A stretch of 64,000 nt of DNA, from positions 1 to 64,000 of the forward strand of contig NZ_QYBB01000003.1 in assembly GCF_004137685.1 (NCBI RefSeq), given 5' to 3'. The DNA is from Lichenibacterium minor (GTDB lineage Bacteria; Pseudomonadota; Alphaproteobacteria; Rhizobiales; Beijerinckiaceae). Positions 37,158 to 46,740 of the stretch are shown piece after piece; positions within the stretch are counted from its first letter, which is position 1; each line of letters starts with the position of its first letter. The notes beneath the pieces were generated by a model. It did not search any database, was not told the origin of the DNA, and saw nothing but the letters and a program-made list of their open reading frames with translations. Made by a program: the position numbers and the translations under genes.

Positions 37158-38825
37158 TCACGTCCCGGCGAGCATGCCGGTGGGGTCGACCGGGGTCGAA
37201 CCCTTGCGGACCTCGAAGTGAAGCTGCGGCGACGACACGTTGCCGCTCTGTCCCGATTTGGCGATGACTTCGCCGCGCTTCACCGTTTCGCCGCGCTTCA
37301 CGTCGATCTCGCCGTTGTTGGCATAGGCGGTGACGTAGCCGTTCGGGTGGCGGATCAGCACGAGGTTGCCGTAGCCCTTGAGCTCGCTGCCCGCATAGGC
37401 CACCACGCCGCCTTCGGCCGCCTTCACCTGGGTGCCTTCCGGCACCGCGATGTTGATGCCGTCGTTGCCACCGGCGCCGCCCTTGAAGCCGGCGATGATG
37501 CGGCCGCGGGCCGGCCAGCGGAACTCGGGCCCACCCGCATCCGCCACCACGGGGGCAGCGGCGGCAGGGGCGGGAGCCGCCGCAGCCGGGGCCGCAGCGG
37601 CGGCCGGCGGCAGGCTGGCGGTCGGCGTCGCGTCGACCTTCTTCTCGGCGGCGGCGACCTGTTCGACCTTGGCGGCGACGGGCGCCGGCTTGGCGGCCGC
37701 CACCTTGGCGGCCTTGGCGGCGGCGGCGGCCGTCTTGGTGGCTTCCGCGGCCGATCGCGCGGCCTCGGCCTTGGCCTTGGCGGCGTCGCGGTCGGCGGCG
37801 AGCTTCAGCGCCGCAGCGGCCTTTCCGGCAGCGGCGACCCTGGCGGCCTCCGCCTTCTCGGCGGCGGCGACCTTCGGGTCGGCGTGGGCCGCCGGCGCCT
37901 TGGCGAGCTTGTGGGCGGCGGCATCGGCCTTGGCCTTCTCGGCCGCGGCGACCTTGGCGGCGGCGTCCGCCTTGCGGGCCTCGGCGGCCTTCTGGGCTTC
38001 GGCGGCCTTCTGGGCCGCGGCGAGCTTGTCGGCCGCGGCCTTGTCGGCGGCGCGCTGGGTCGCCACGATGCGCTGCGCTTCCGCGTTGCGCTCGGCCAGG
38101 GTCGCGGGCTTCTCCACCTTGAAGGGGAGAGGCGCCGCCTTCCGGCTCGGTTCGGCCGGCGCGTCCTCGGACTCGGGCCTGGCGGGCTCGGCGCGCGCCA
38201 CATGCGCCGGCACGGTCTTCACGGGGGCGGCGCGCTCCTCGGGCTCGATCGGCTCGGAGCGGACCGGGGCCGCCTGGGCGACGCGGGCGGCGCCCGGCAC
38301 GGACGCCACCGCGTTGTAGATCGGGATCACGATCGTGGTGCCGGGGCGGACCTCGCCGGCGGCATGCAGACCGTTGGTCTGCAGCAGCACGTTTTCCGGC
38401 ACGCCGTAGCGCTGGGCCAGCACGGCCGCCGAATCGCCGGCACCGACCTGGACGGAAGCGCCGCCCTGCCCCGTCCAGCCGCCGAACGAGGCGCCCCTGA
38501 CGGGCGTCGAAGACGGGATCGAACCCGTGGTCTCGTGCGACACCGACACCGGGGCGGCGCGCGGCGGGGCCACGAAGGCGACGTGGTTCGCCGGCGGCAG
38601 GGCCGAGGCGGTGACGGGCGGCGTGCGCCCGGTGCCGAGCGACGGGGCCGCGTGGGCGACCTTCTTGGGCTTCTGCTGGATCGAGCCGGTGGAGAAGGGG
38701 TTTCCGAAGGCGTCGCCGAACCGGGTCGAATCGGCCGAGCAGCCGCTCATCAGGGCCGCCACGGCGGTCATGGCGCAGATCTGAAGGACGATCCGCCCAT
38801 GACCGGGTGTCAACAGCTTACTCAT
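37158..38825 (-). CDS. NlpD-like LysM/LytM lipoprotein
   Basis: A 555-residue predicted lipoprotein. The lipobox is AALMSGC near residue 30. A LysM domain follows (VQVGAGDSAAVLAQRYGVPE, ending at PGTTIVIPIYN). A long Ala/Lys/Glu-rich helical linker of about 200 residues, with repeated AAEKAxA units, leads to a C-terminal LytM (M23) domain. The LytM domain reads GNDGINIAVPEG where active enzymes have a zinc-binding His-Asp pair, and YANN where they have Y-x-H, while LHFEVR is kept; it is thus probably a non-catalytic amidase activator, as NlpD is. The order surE-pcm-nlpD matches E. coli. The start is ATG 38823-38825; an in-frame ATG 15 bases earlier is possible. Confidence 0.85.
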   Translation of the reverse strand: MSKLLTPGHGRIVLQICAMTAVAALMSGCSADSTRFGDAFGNPFSTGSIQQKPKKVAHAAPSLGTGRTPPVTASALPPANHVAFVAPPRAAPVSVSHETTGSIPSSTPVRGASFGGWTGQGGASVQVGAGDSAAVLAQRYGVPENVLLQTNGLHAAGEVRPGTTIVIPIYNAVASVPGAARVAQAAPVRSEPIEPEERAAPVKTVPAHVARAEPARPESEDAPAEPSRKAAPLPFKVEKPATLAERNAEAQRIVATQRAADKAAADKLAAAQKAAEAQKAAEARKADAAAKVAAAEKAKADAAAHKLAKAPAAHADPKVAAAEKAEAARVAAAGKAAAALKLAADRDAAKAKAEAARSAAEATKTAAAAAKAAKVAAAKPAPVAAKVEQVAAAEKKVDATPTASLPPAAAAAPAAAAPAPAAAAPVVADAGGPEFRWPARGRIIAGFKGGAGGNDGINIAVPEGTQVKAAEGGVVAYAGSELKGYGNLVLIRHPNGYVTAYANNGEIDVKRGETVKRGEVIAKSGQSGNVSSPQLHFEVRKGSTPVDPTGMLAGT

Positions 38826-38880
38826 CAGCGGGTCATCCACTCAACGCGGGCTCAATGGAGTCCATGTAGAGGCACGCCGG

Positions 38881-38895
38881 TTAAGGCGCGGTTTA
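38881..38895 (-). promoter_or_regulatory. CtrA-like site upstream of the NlpD-like gene
   Basis: On the minus strand: TAAA, seven bases (CCGCGCC), TTAA followed by CC; one mismatch from TTAA-N7-TTAAC. It lies 56 bases upstream of the proposed start. The same CCGCGCC-TTAACC core occurs ahead of ftsE. Confidence 0.4.
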
Positions 38896-38953
38896 AGATG
38901 AATCCCGCTGCCGCGTTTTCGCCGGGAACATAAACGGGCGCCCCCTCGCCCTC

Positions 38954-39601
38954 TCAGAGCAGCCGCGAGGGGCCGTCGTAGAGGGGCCGGAGGCGGGACG
39001 GGGCCACGGGCACGAGGTCCCAGGCGCCGGCGTCGTCGCGTCGACCGCGCACGACCTGTTGCCGATCCGACACGGACGTGGCGAAGACGATGGTGCCGTC
39101 GGGCGCGAGCAGCGCCGCGAGTTCGTCCGGCACTCGGTCCAGGGCTCCGTGCACGAGGATGCGGTCGAAGGGGCTGTGGCCGGACGGCACCGCGAGCCCG
39201 TCGCCCCACACCACGGACGCGTTGGCGATGCCCAGCGTCGACAGGCGTGCCTTGGCGGCCTGGGCGAGGGTGCGGAAGCGCTCGACGCCGAGCACGTCGC
39301 CGCCGAGGCGAGCCAGGACGGCGGCGGCGTAGCCCGAACCCGAGCCGACCTCCAGCACGCGATGCCCGGGGCCCACGCCCAAGGCTTCCAGCATGCGGGC
39401 GACCAGCGACGGTTCGGACAGGGTCTGCCCGCAGGGCAGCGGCAGCGCGATGTCGCGAACGGCGAGGTCGGCGTAGCGATGGGGCACGAAGGCGTCGCGC
39501 GGGACGGCTTCCATGGCGCGCAGCACGGCGAGGTCGCGGATCCCGCGCGACCGCAGGCGGAACAGGAACTCGGCCTTGGCTTCGAGGCTCCCCGCCGTCA
39601 T
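38954..39601 (-). CDS. pcm: protein-L-isoaspartate O-methyltransferase
   Basis: A 215-residue cytoplasmic SAM-dependent methyltransferase that repairs isoaspartyl damage in proteins. The SAM motif is VLEVGSGSGYAAAVLARLG, preceded by ALPLPCGQTLSEPSLVARML, and the post-motif DRILVHGALDRVPDEL is typical. The start MTAGSLEAKAEF matches the family; an earlier in-frame ATG would add 27 unlikely residues. It lies between surE and the NlpD-like gene on the same strand, with a 274-base spacer to surE in which I see no feature. Confidence 0.93.
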   Translation of the reverse strand: MTAGSLEAKAEFLFRLRSRGIRDLAVLRAMEAVPRDAFVPHRYADLAVRDIALPLPCGQTLSEPSLVARMLEALGVGPGHRVLEVGSGSGYAAAVLARLGGDVLGVERFRTLAQAAKARLSTLGIANASVVWGDGLAVPSGHSPFDRILVHGALDRVPDELAALLAPDGTIVFATSVSDRQQVVRGRRDDAGAWDLVPVAPSRLRPLYDGPSRLL

Positions 39602-39875
39602 GGGCTGTCCGTCCGATCCGGTGTGTGAAGGCCCGCGGGTTCCCGCGGGGGCTGGGCCGGGCCGCCATGGGGGCCGGAACACGGCGTCGACGCGCCGCCC
39701 TCGACGATGTCACGCGACGGGCGACCTGCCCTCGCTCTCATCCGCCCCGAGCAGGCCTGCACGGCGGGATCGCCCGTCGGCAGGCCCATGACGGGGGAGG
39801 ACCGATTCAGGCGATCGTCGCGATCGGTCAGGGCTGAGCGGAGCCCGGTAGAGGATGGGGGAAGCTTCGCCGTGT

Positions 39876-40640
39876 TCAGCCGAAGGCCTTGGCGTAGCGC
39901 TCGTGCGTGTCGCGGTCGGTGAGGTCGAGGCGCAGCGGCGTCACCGAGATGCGGTGCGCCTTCAAGGCTTCGAGGTCGGAGCCCGCGACGGGCGTGAACT
40001 GGCCGCGCGCGAAGCCGATCCAGTAATAAGCGTTGCCGCGGCCGTCCTCGCGCTCGTGGACCTGCATCAGCGCGGTGTCGCGCGTGCCCTGCCGCGTCAC
40101 CTCCACGCCGGCGACCTCGTCGGGCGCGCAGTCGGGGAAGTTGACGTTGACCAGCGTGCCGCGCGGGATGCCGGCGTCCAGCACCTTCCGGACCGTGTCG
40201 GCGGCGTGGCGTTCGCCGCAGTCCCAGCGCAGGTTCTTGCGGCCGGACGCCGGCCCGTAGGCTTGGCTCAGCGCGATGGAGGGCACGCCCAGCAGCGTCC
40301 CTTCCATGGCGGCCGCGATCGTGCCCGAATAGGTCACGTCCTCGGCGACGTTCTGGCCGCGGTTGATGCCCGACAGCACGAGGTCCGGCCGGCGGTCCTT
40401 CAGGATGGCGTTCACCGCCATGATGACGCAATCGGTCGGCGTGCCCTTGACGGCGTAGCGCCCCTCGGACACTTCGCGCAGCCGCAGCGGATCGTTCAGC
40501 GACAGCGAGTGACCGACGCCGGACTGATCGGTTTCGGGCGCCACGACGACCACGTCGTCGCTGAGCGCGCGGGCGACGCGCTCCAGCACGGCGAGGCCCG
40601 GCGCGTGGATGCCGTCGTCGTTGGTGATCAGGATCCGCAT
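39876..40640 (-). CDS. surE: 5'/3'-nucleotidase SurE
   Basis: A 254-residue metal-dependent nucleotidase that dephosphorylates nucleoside monophosphates and exopolyphosphate. The N-terminal ILITNDDGIHAPGL gives the metal-binding Asp pair, with VVVVAPETDQSGVGHSLSL and VLSGINRGQNVAEDVTYSGT following. Its start codon overlaps the serS stop by one base (TGATG), so the two are translationally coupled. It is part of tatABC-serS-surE-pcm-nlpD. Confidence 0.96.
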   Translation of the reverse strand: MRILITNDDGIHAPGLAVLERVARALSDDVVVVAPETDQSGVGHSLSLNDPLRLREVSEGRYAVKGTPTDCVIMAVNAILKDRRPDLVLSGINRGQNVAEDVTYSGTIAAAMEGTLLGVPSIALSQAYGPASGRKNLRWDCGERHAADTVRKVLDAGIPRGTLVNVNFPDCAPDEVAGVEVTRQGTRDTALMQVHEREDGRGNAYYWIGFARGQFTPVAGSDLEALKAHRISVTPLRLDLTDRDTHERYAKAFG

Positions 40641-41938
40641 CAGCTCTTGCCCTTCGCCGGCCCGATCCGCTCGAGGCCGCCCATGTAGGGTCGCAACACC
40701 TGCGGCACCGCGATGGTGCCGTCCGGGTCCTGATAGTTTTCGAGCACGGCGACGAGCGCGCGGCCCACCGCCACCCCCGAGCCGTTCAGCGTGTGGACGA
40801 AGCGCGTCGCCTTGGCGCCGGCCGGGCGGTAGCGGGCGTCCATGCGCCGCGCCTGGAAGTCGCCGCAGTTCGAACAGGACGAGATTTCGCGGAAGGCGTC
40901 CTGCCCGGGCAGCCACACTTCGAGGTCGAACGTTTTGCGCGACGCGAAGCCCATATCGCCGGTGCACAGCAGCATGCGGCGGTAGTGCAGGCCCAGGCCC
41001 TCCAGCACGTCCTCGGCGGCGCGGGTCATCCGCTCGTGTTCCGCGTCGGACGCCTCGGGCGCCGTGACCGACACCATCTCGACCTTGGCGAACTGGTGCT
41101 GGCGGATCATGCCGCGGGTGTCGCGCCCGGCCGAGCCGGCTTCCGCGCGGAAGCAGTTGGTCAGCGCCGTGAAGCGCAGGGGCAGTTCGCGCTCGTCCAT
41201 CACCCGCTCGCGGACGAGGTTGGTCAGCGGCACCTCGGCGGTGGGGATGAGCCAATGGTCGTCGCCGGCGCGGAACTGGTCGTCGCGGAACTTCGGCAGC
41301 TGCGCGGTGCCGAACATGGCGGCGTCGCGCACCAGCACGGGGGGGTCGATCTCCTCGCAGCCGTGCCGGTCGACGTGCAGGTCGATCATGTATTGCCCGA
41401 GGGCGCGGTGCAGGCGGGCCAGCGCGCCCTTCAGCACGACGAACCGCGCGCCCGACATCTTCGCCGCCGCGTCGAAGTCCATGAGGCCGAGCGCCTCGCC
41501 CAACGCGAAATGTTCCCTCGGCACGAAGCCGTCGGGGAAGCCGGGCTTCTGGCCCGCCCGGTGCTGCTCGACGTTGCCACCCTCGTCGGCGCCGACGGGC
41601 ACGTCTTCACCCGGGAGGTTCGGGATCTCCATCAGGGCGTCCTGCAGGGCCGCGCCGGCTTCGCGATCCTCGGCCTCGAGAGCGGGCGCCTCGGCCTTGA
41701 GCCCGGCGACCTCCGCCTTCAAGCGCTCGGCCGTCTCGGCGTCCTTGCGCCCCATCGCCTGGCCGATCTCCTTGGCGGCGGCGTTGCGCCGCTCCTGAAC
41801 GGCCTGGAGGCGGAGGATCGCGGCCTTGCGGCGGTCGTCGAGCGACGACAGAGCGGCACTCAGCGGCTCCAGCCCCCGGGCGCGGCGTCCCGCGTCGAAG
41901 GCGTCGGGGTTGTCGCGGATCCATCTGATGTCGAACAT
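40640..41938 (-). CDS. serS: seryl-tRNA synthetase
   Basis: A 432-residue class II aminoacyl-tRNA synthetase. The N-terminal coiled-coil arm (about residues 27-100) binds the tRNA long variable arm. Class II motif 2 is visible at [21 protein letters not shown], and motif 3 near [34 protein letters not shown] is the usual serine-binding region. The start [15 protein letters not shown] is the standard one. Confidence 0.98.
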   Translation of the reverse strand: MFDIRWIRDNPDAFDAGRRARGLEPLSAALSSLDDRRKAAILRLQAVQERRNAAAKEIGQAMGRKDAETAERLKAEVAGLKAEAPALEAEDREAGAALQDALMEIPNLPGEDVPVGADEGGNVEQHRAGQKPGFPDGFVPREHFALGEALGLMDFDAAAKMSGARFVVLKGALARLHRALGQYMIDLHVDRHGCEEIDPPVLVRDAAMFGTAQLPKFRDDQFRAGDDHWLIPTAEVPLTNLVRERVMDERELPLRFTALTNCFRAEAGSAGRDTRGMIRQHQFAKVEMVSVTAPEASDAEHERMTRAAEDVLEGLGLHYRRMLLCTGDMGFASRKTFDLEVWLPGQDAFREISSCSNCGDFQARRMDARYRPAGAKATRFVHTLNGSGVAVGRALVAVLENYQDPDGTIAVPQVLRPYMGGLERIGPAKGKS

Positions 41939-42270
41939 GGCACGCCCGGTCGGGCGGGGCCGCGGCGCGGGCCCCGCATCATGCGAGACCCGCTCCTTAG
42001 GCAATGTGGTGCCGGGACGGAAGTCGGATCGGGGCGGCGAGCTCGGTTTCCGAAGACGGGCGGCCACCAACGGCGCGCCTCGATCCGGCGGCGGAGGCGC
42101 CGGCGCATCTCCGTTCCGTCACACGAGCGGCGGCACACCGCCTGCGGCGGCGCCGTTCCGGGCGGAGCGGCGAGGGGCCGGTCGGTCCGGCCCGATCGCA
42201 CCGGCCGGGGTCTCGCCTCGGGGTAGCCGCCGGGGAACCCGGGCGACGCCGAAAGCTTCGGGAAGCCCCG
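41939..42270. other. 332-base gene-free interval between serS and tatC
   Basis: No reading frame with coding character and no RNA gene is recognised. It is GC rich with several short self-complementary stretches, for example around the GGCCGG/CCGGCC runs near 42175-42220 that could terminate the tatABC transcript. The serS promoter presumably lies here; I see no clear -35/-10 pair. Confidence 0.4.
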
Positions 42271-43059
42271 TCACACCACCGGGCCGGCCGGGGGCGGCAC
42301 GCGCCGCTTCTCCATGGCTCGGACGGTGAGGACCGCCCCCTCGTAGAGCAGCAGCATCGGCACCGCGAGGGAGCACATCGAGATGACGTCCGGCGGCGTC
42401 AGCAGGGCTGCCGCCACCACCACCACCACCACGGCGTAGCGCCGCTTTTCCCGCAAGAAGGTCGAGTCGATGATGCCGACCTGCCCCAGCAGCGTCAGGA
42501 TGACGGGAAGCTGGAAGGCGATGCCGAAGGCGAAGATGAGCGTCGTGATGAGGGACAGGTATTCGCTGACCTTGGGCAGGAGCTCGATCGTCGCCTGCCC
42601 GGGTTCCGGCGCCTGGAGCTGGTGCACCGAGAACTGGATGAGGAGCGGCATCACCACGAAATAGACCAGCAGGCCGCCGAGCAGGAAGAACACCGGCGTG
42701 GCCACGAGATAGGGCACGAAGGCTTTCTTCTCGGATTTGTACAGGCCCGGGGCCACGAACATGTAGATCTGCGAGGCGATGACGGGGAAGGCCAGGAAGG
42801 CGGCCCCGAACATCGACAGCTTGAGGTTGGTATAGAACTGTTCGAGGAAGTGGGTGGCGATCAGCGTCGCCTTCTCGTAGCCCACCACGCGCACGTAGGG
42901 CTCGACCAGGATGTTGTAGATCCCGTGCGAGAAGTAGAAGCACGCGAGGAAGGCAACCAGGAAGGCCGCCATCGCCTTGATGAGCCGCGCCCGCAGCTCG
43001 ATCAGGTGCTCGATCAGCGGCGCCTTCGAGGCCTCGATGTCGTCGACGTGCTGGTTCAT
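42271..43059 (-). CDS. tatC: Sec-independent translocase TatC
   Basis: A 262-residue inner-membrane protein with six helices that recognises twin-arginine signal peptides. Family marks: [16 protein letters not shown] at the N-terminus and [28 protein letters not shown] in the middle, and the later [13 protein letters not shown]. Its start overlaps the tatB stop by four bases. Likely Tat clients in this window are the binding protein at 7986, TolB and the OpgG/D protein. Confidence 0.97.
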   Translation of the reverse strand: MNQHVDDIEASKAPLIEHLIELRARLIKAMAAFLVAFLACFYFSHGIYNILVEPYVRVVGYEKATLIATHFLEQFYTNLKLSMFGAAFLAFPVIASQIYMFVAPGLYKSEKKAFVPYLVATPVFFLLGGLLVYFVVMPLLIQFSVHQLQAPEPGQATIELLPKVSEYLSLITTLIFAFGIAFQLPVILTLLGQVGIIDSTFLREKRRYAVVVVVVAAALLTPPDVISMCSLAVPMLLLYEGAVLTVRAMEKRRVPPPAGPVV

Positions 43060-43676
43060 GGACGAGGGTCACGTCGCGGCGGGAGGACGGTCCGGCCTCG
43101 CCCGGTGAAGGCGGGCTTGGCGGCGAGCCGGTCGCCCGGCGGGCGACGCTTCGGCACCAGGATGCGGCGGCGCCCCGCTTCGCCCGCGTCGACCGCATGC
43201 ATGGCGCCCGACGCTTCGGCCGGCGTGTGGTGCGCCGCCGCGGCGGGCTGCAGCGTCGACACCTCGCCCTCGACCGTCGGCGCCGCCACGGCGGGCGCGA
43301 TGGCTGCGGCGGGCGACGGAGCCGCGCCCACGGGGTCCTGCCCGAAGGGGTTCAGGGCCGCGGGCTCGGACGGCGCCTGCGCCACCGCGGTCGAACCGAC
43401 CGCCTGGGTGAGGGAGGTCTTGATGTCGTGGACGGGGTTGAAGTTCACGTCGAGCGACGCCGTGTCCTTCAGCTTGCCCACCTCCTTGCGGAGGTCGGCC
43501 AGGTCGGCTTCCTTCATGGCGTCCATGAACTGGCCCTGGAACTCGGCCGCCATGCGGCGGAGCTTCCCCACCATCTGTCCGACCTGGCGCAGCACGCGCG
43601 GCAGGTCCTTGGGGCCGATCACGACCAGCGCCACCACGCCGATGATCAGGAGCTTGCTCGCGTCGAAGTCGAACAT
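43056..43676 (-). CDS. tatB: Tat translocase subunit TatB
   Basis: A 206-residue protein: one N-terminal membrane helix ([20 protein letters not shown]), an amphipathic helix ([20 protein letters not shown]), and a long Ala/Pro-rich C-terminal tail ending in a basic region. TatB works with TatC as the signal peptide receptor. The tail is longer than in enteric TatB, which is common in this order. Confidence 0.95.
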   Translation of the reverse strand: MFDFDASKLLIIGVVALVVIGPKDLPRVLRQVGQMVGKLRRMAAEFQGQFMDAMKEADLADLRKEVGKLKDTASLDVNFNPVHDIKTSLTQAVGSTAVAQAPSEPAALNPFGQDPVGAAPSPAAAIAPAVAAPTVEGEVSTLQPAAAAHHTPAEASGAMHAVDAGEAGRRRILVPKRRPPGDRLAAKPAFTGRGRTVLPPRRDPRP

Positions 43677-43791
43677 GGATCCGATAAGCTACAGGAGGGG
43701 CCGGCGCGGCACGGAGAAACGCCCGAGCCAGGGATGGCCCGGGGCACGCACGGGACGTGACGGCTGCGCCTTGGGGAGCGACCGCCGATGT

Positions 43792-44085
43792 TCAGCCGAC
43801 GCGGCGGGTGTCCGTCGTGGTGGTCTCGACGGTGGTGCCGTCGGGGCGGTGGTCGATGGTGCGGACGGCCTCGACGGGGCGGACGGTTTCACCCAGGGGA
43901 CGGACCGGCTCGGCGACGGCGGCGGGCTTGGCGGGGACCTCGTCCTCGTCGGCCATGCCCTTCTTGAAGCTCTTGATGCCCTTGGCGAAGTCGCCCATCA
44001 GGTCGGACACCTTGCCCTTGCCGCCGAACAGGAGCAGCAGCACGCCACCCACGATGATCCAGTGCCAGATGCTCATTCCACCCAT
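43792..44085 (-). CDS. tatA: Tat translocase pore subunit TatA
   Basis: A 97-residue protein with one short helix ([20 protein letters not shown]), the [23 protein letters not shown] amphipathic helix and a variable tail. The start MGGMSIWHW is chosen for GGAGATC just upstream; the second Met would also work. It lies 115 bases upstream of tatB. In relatives the scpA/scpB genes often precede it; here a MarR-type regulator gene is found instead. Confidence 0.95.
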   Translation of the reverse strand: MGGMSIWHWIIVGGVLLLLFGGKGKVSDLMGDFAKGIKSFKKGMADEDEVPAKPAAVAEPVRPLGETVRPVEAVRTIDHRPDGTTVETTTTDTRRVG

Positions 44086-44253
44086 GACGATCTCCACGGT
44101 TTGGCGGCGCTCGATGCCGCTCCCGGCGTCCGTTGGGTGGAACCTATGCGCCGGACCCCGCGAACACAAGTTGCGGCCCGGCGGCGGGAAGTCCGTTTCT
44201 GTGGGCGGCCCGCATCCGGGTCGTCCGGCGATCGGGATGTCCGGCGGGCGACA

Positions 44254-44766
44254 TCACAGGCGATACTTGATCTGGTCCGTCCAGAAGCGCTCCAGGCGGA
44301 CGAGCGCCTGGTTGACCCGCTCGAACTCGGCGGTCGAGATGCCGCCGATCTGTTCCACCGTCAGGACGTGCTTCTCGTAGAGGGCCGCCACGATGACGTG
44401 GACCTCCTTGCCCTTCTCGGTCAGGCTGATGCGGACGGAGCGGCGGTCGATGCGCGACCGGGCGTGGTGCAGGTAGCCGGTTTCGACGAGCTTCTTGACG
44501 TTGTAGGACACGTTGGAGCCGAGATAGTAGCCGCGGGTGCGCAGCTCGCCCGCGGTCAGCTCCTTGTCGCCGATGTTGTAGAGCAGCAGCGCCTGGACGG
44601 CATTGACGTCGCCGCGGCCGCGCCGGTCGAACTCGTCCTTGATGACGTCGAGCAGGCGGCGGTGCAGGCGCTCCACCAGCGTCAGGCTTTCGAGGTAGAC
44701 GGGGCGGACTTCGCCCAGGCGCTCGTCCCGGTCCTGCGCGGCTTCGATCTTCATGGCCTTGCTCAT
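44254..44766 (-). CDS. MarR-family regulator, LdtR-like
   Basis: A 170-residue winged-helix regulator. Core: VYLESLTLVERLHRRLLDVI, then VQALLLYNIGDKELTAGELR, and GYYLGSNVSYNVKKLVETGY with the wing RSRIDRRSVRISLTEKG. It closely resembles, from memory, the LdtR group of Hyphomicrobiales, reported to control an L,D-transpeptidase gene and osmotic tolerance. ATG 44764-44766 gives MSKAMKIEA; an upstream in-frame start would add 33 unlikely residues. The upstream 270 bases are comparatively AT rich and hold an inverted repeat. Confidence 0.82.
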   Translation of the reverse strand: MSKAMKIEAAQDRDERLGEVRPVYLESLTLVERLHRRLLDVIKDEFDRRGRGDVNAVQALLLYNIGDKELTAGELRTRGYYLGSNVSYNVKKLVETGYLHHARSRIDRRSVRISLTEKGKEVHVIVAALYEKHVLTVEQIGGISTAEFERVNQALVRLERFWTDQIKYRL

Positions 44767-44863
44767 CTTTCGCCCCGTCTGTTTGACGCCGTGGGCCGGT
44801 GGACCGGCCGCTTCCCTGTATGGCGAAGTTAGGGCTGGGCCGATGAAGACGAGTTTAAGCGAC

Positions 44864-44881
44864 AAACTGAACGGGCAGTTT
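44864..44881. promoter_or_regulatory. inverted repeat upstream of the MarR-type gene
   Basis: AAACTG (44864-44869) and CAGTTT (44876-44881) form a perfect 6-bp inverted repeat with a six-base centre, 98 bases upstream of the regulator start, in an AT-rich spacer (44767-45036). It may be an autoregulatory site. Confidence 0.4.
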
Positions 44882-45036
44882 ACTTCAAAAAACCCCTCGC
44901 TGGCGAAGGTTAGGAAGCGTTCACCTCGACCGATCCGACTCGATTAAATTTGTATGGACGGAAGACGTTGCTCCCCACTGGCGGCCTTGATGGAACCAAC
45001 CCGCGTTTAGACTTGAGAAAGCAGGAAAGGACCCGT

Positions 45037-45507
45037 TCACCCTGCCGCGTCGGTGGCCTGGGCGGCGAACCACACGAGGGCGAGGTAGCCCGCCATCAGG
45101 GCGACGTCGACGAGGCCCGTGACGAGCGGATGGTCGAAGAAGCCCGGCATCACCACCAGCACCAGCAGCTGCGCCCCCACCGCCACGAGCCACATCACGC
45201 CGCCCCAGGGCGCCGCCAGCCACAGGCCGATGGCGGCGACGAAGTCCACGACGGCGAAGAACACGGCCGCCACCATGGCGGGGGGGGCCAGGGCCGAGAA
45301 CGGGCTGAGCCCGCCGGCGCCGGTGCCGAGCACCGCGGTCCATTGCAGGAGGCCCTGGACGATCCAGACCGCGGCCGTGACCCGCATGAAGGCCACCAGC
45401 GCGAAGCTGAACCGGGTGCCCTCGTCGCGGCCGCCCGGCGCCTTCAGCACGATGGCGGCTTGCGGGGCGGCTGTGGCGACGCGTCGCTTGGCCGTCGATC
45501 TGTGCAT
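45037..45507 (-). CDS. small membrane protein, DUF6163-like
   Basis: A 156-residue inner-membrane protein with four hydrophobic helices (roughly residues 38-58, 70-95, 98-118 and 128-150). It resembles the DUF6163 proteins of Hyphomicrobiales; function unknown. The start is ATG 45505-45507 after GAGGA. It lies between the MarR-type gene (same strand, downstream) and hemB (divergent, 95 bases between starts). Confidence 0.72.
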   Translation of the reverse strand: MHRSTAKRRVATAAPQAAIVLKAPGGRDEGTRFSFALVAFMRVTAAVWIVQGLLQWTAVLGTGAGGLSPFSALAPPAMVAAVFFAVVDFVAAIGLWLAAPWGGVMWLVAVGAQLLVLVVMPGFFDHPLVTGLVDVALMAGYLALVWFAAQATDAAG

Positions 45508-45602
45508 GGCGCGTCCTCGTGGTGTGGGGATCGGTGCCGCTTTCCCGCCGGCCCAACCGCGTGATAGCGTTGCACGACCGCCACAGGAACCTCTTTTCAG
45601 CC

Positions 45603-46670
45603 ATGGCTCCACGTCTCCAGAGAGACCTTTCCGAGCTGCCGCCGGCCGACGCCGCGGCCGGGTCCGCCCTGCCCGCGTCCGGGCTGGGCCTCGTCCACCG
45701 TCCCCGCCGCAACCGCAAGACCGATTGGGCGCGGCGGCTCGTGCGCGAAAGCACGCTGACGGTCGACGACCTGATCTGGCCGGTCTTCGTGATCGACGGG
45801 GAGCGGCGACGCGAGCCGGTTGCCTCCATGCCGGGGGTGGAGCGCCTGTCCGTCGACGAGGTGGTGCGGGCGGCGGTGCGGGCGGCCGAGCTCGGCATCC
45901 CGGTGCTGTCGCTGTTCCCCTACACGGAGGCGAGCCTGCGCGACCCGCACGGCTCGGAAGCCCTGCGCGACACCAACCTCGTGTGCCGCGCCTGCCGCGC
46001 CATCAAGGCGGAGGTTCCGGAACTCGGCCTGCTGACCGACGTGGCGCTCGACCCCTACACGAGCCACGGCCACGACGGGCTCATGGACGGCCACCGCATC
46101 GTCAACGACCCGTCCGTGCGGGTGCTGGTCGAACAGGCGCTGGTGCAGGCCCGCGCGGGCGCCGACATCATCGCACCCTCCGACATGATGGACGGGCGCG
46201 TCGGCGCCATCCGGGCCGGCCTCGACGCCGAAGGCTTCGAGGATGTGCAGATCATGAGCTACGCGGCCAAATACGCCTCGGCCTTCTACGGCCCGTTCCG
46301 CGACGCGATCGGCACCTCGGCGGCGCTGATCGGCGACAAGAAGACCTACCAGATGGACCCCTGCAACGGGGCCGAAGCGCTGCGGGAGGTCGAGCTCGAC
46401 CTGCGCGAAGGCGCCGACATGGTGATGGTCAAGCCCGGCCTGCCCTATCTCGACATCGTGCAGCGCGTGAAGGCGCATTTCGGCGTTCCGACCTTCGCCT
46501 ACCAGGTGTCCGGCGAATACGCGATGATCCGCGCCGCCGCCGACAACGGCTGGCTCGACGGGGACCGCGCCATGGTGGAAAGCCTCGTCGCCTTCAAGCG
46601 CGCGGGTGCCGACGGGATCATGACCTACTTCGCCCCGCAGGTGGCGGAGAAGCTGAGCGGGCGCCGGTGA
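45603..46670 (+). CDS. hemB: delta-aminolevulinic acid dehydratase (porphobilinogen synthase)
   Basis: A 355-residue enzyme that condenses two aminolevulinate molecules to porphobilinogen in heme synthesis. The Schiff-base lysines are K223 (MSYAAKYASAFYGPFRDA) and K277 (MVKPGLPYLD). The N-terminal extension of about 35 residues and the metal-site sequence DVALDPYTSHGHDG (Asp instead of the Cys-rich zinc site) mark it as a Mg-type enzyme. RDD and bpt genes follow, the common order in this group. Confidence 0.96.
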   Translation: MAPRLQRDLSELPPADAAAGSALPASGLGLVHRPRRNRKTDWARRLVRESTLTVDDLIWPVFVIDGERRREPVASMPGVERLSVDEVVRAAVRAAELGIPVLSLFPYTEASLRDPHGSEALRDTNLVCRACRAIKAEVPELGLLTDVALDPYTSHGHDGLMDGHRIVNDPSVRVLVEQALVQARAGADIIAPSDMMDGRVGAIRAGLDAEGFEDVQIMSYAAKYASAFYGPFRDAIGTSAALIGDKKTYQMDPCNGAEALREVELDLREGADMVMVKPGLPYLDIVQRVKAHFGVPTFAYQVSGEYAMIRAAADNGWLDGDRAMVESLVAFKRAGADGIMTYFAPQVAEKLSGRR

Positions 46671-46740
46671 GCCCGAGGGCGGCCCGGCCGGCGCCGCGGC
46701 GGGACTTGCGGCCCGCGCCCGCCGGGACCAGATCTCGGCC

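Noticed and set aside
36826..37221. + strand frames downstream of the PagL-type gene
   Set aside because: They overlap the PagL coding region in another frame or the NlpD-like gene on the other strand, lack ribosome-binding sites and have shadow-type composition.
37700..38100. Repeated GGCGGCCTTGG-like units
   Set aside because: These are codons of the Ala/Lys-rich linker of the NlpD-like protein, not an intergenic repeat family.
44086..44253. Possible small RNA gene between tatA and the MarR-type gene
   Set aside because: No promoter plus terminator pair or conserved RNA structure could be recognised.
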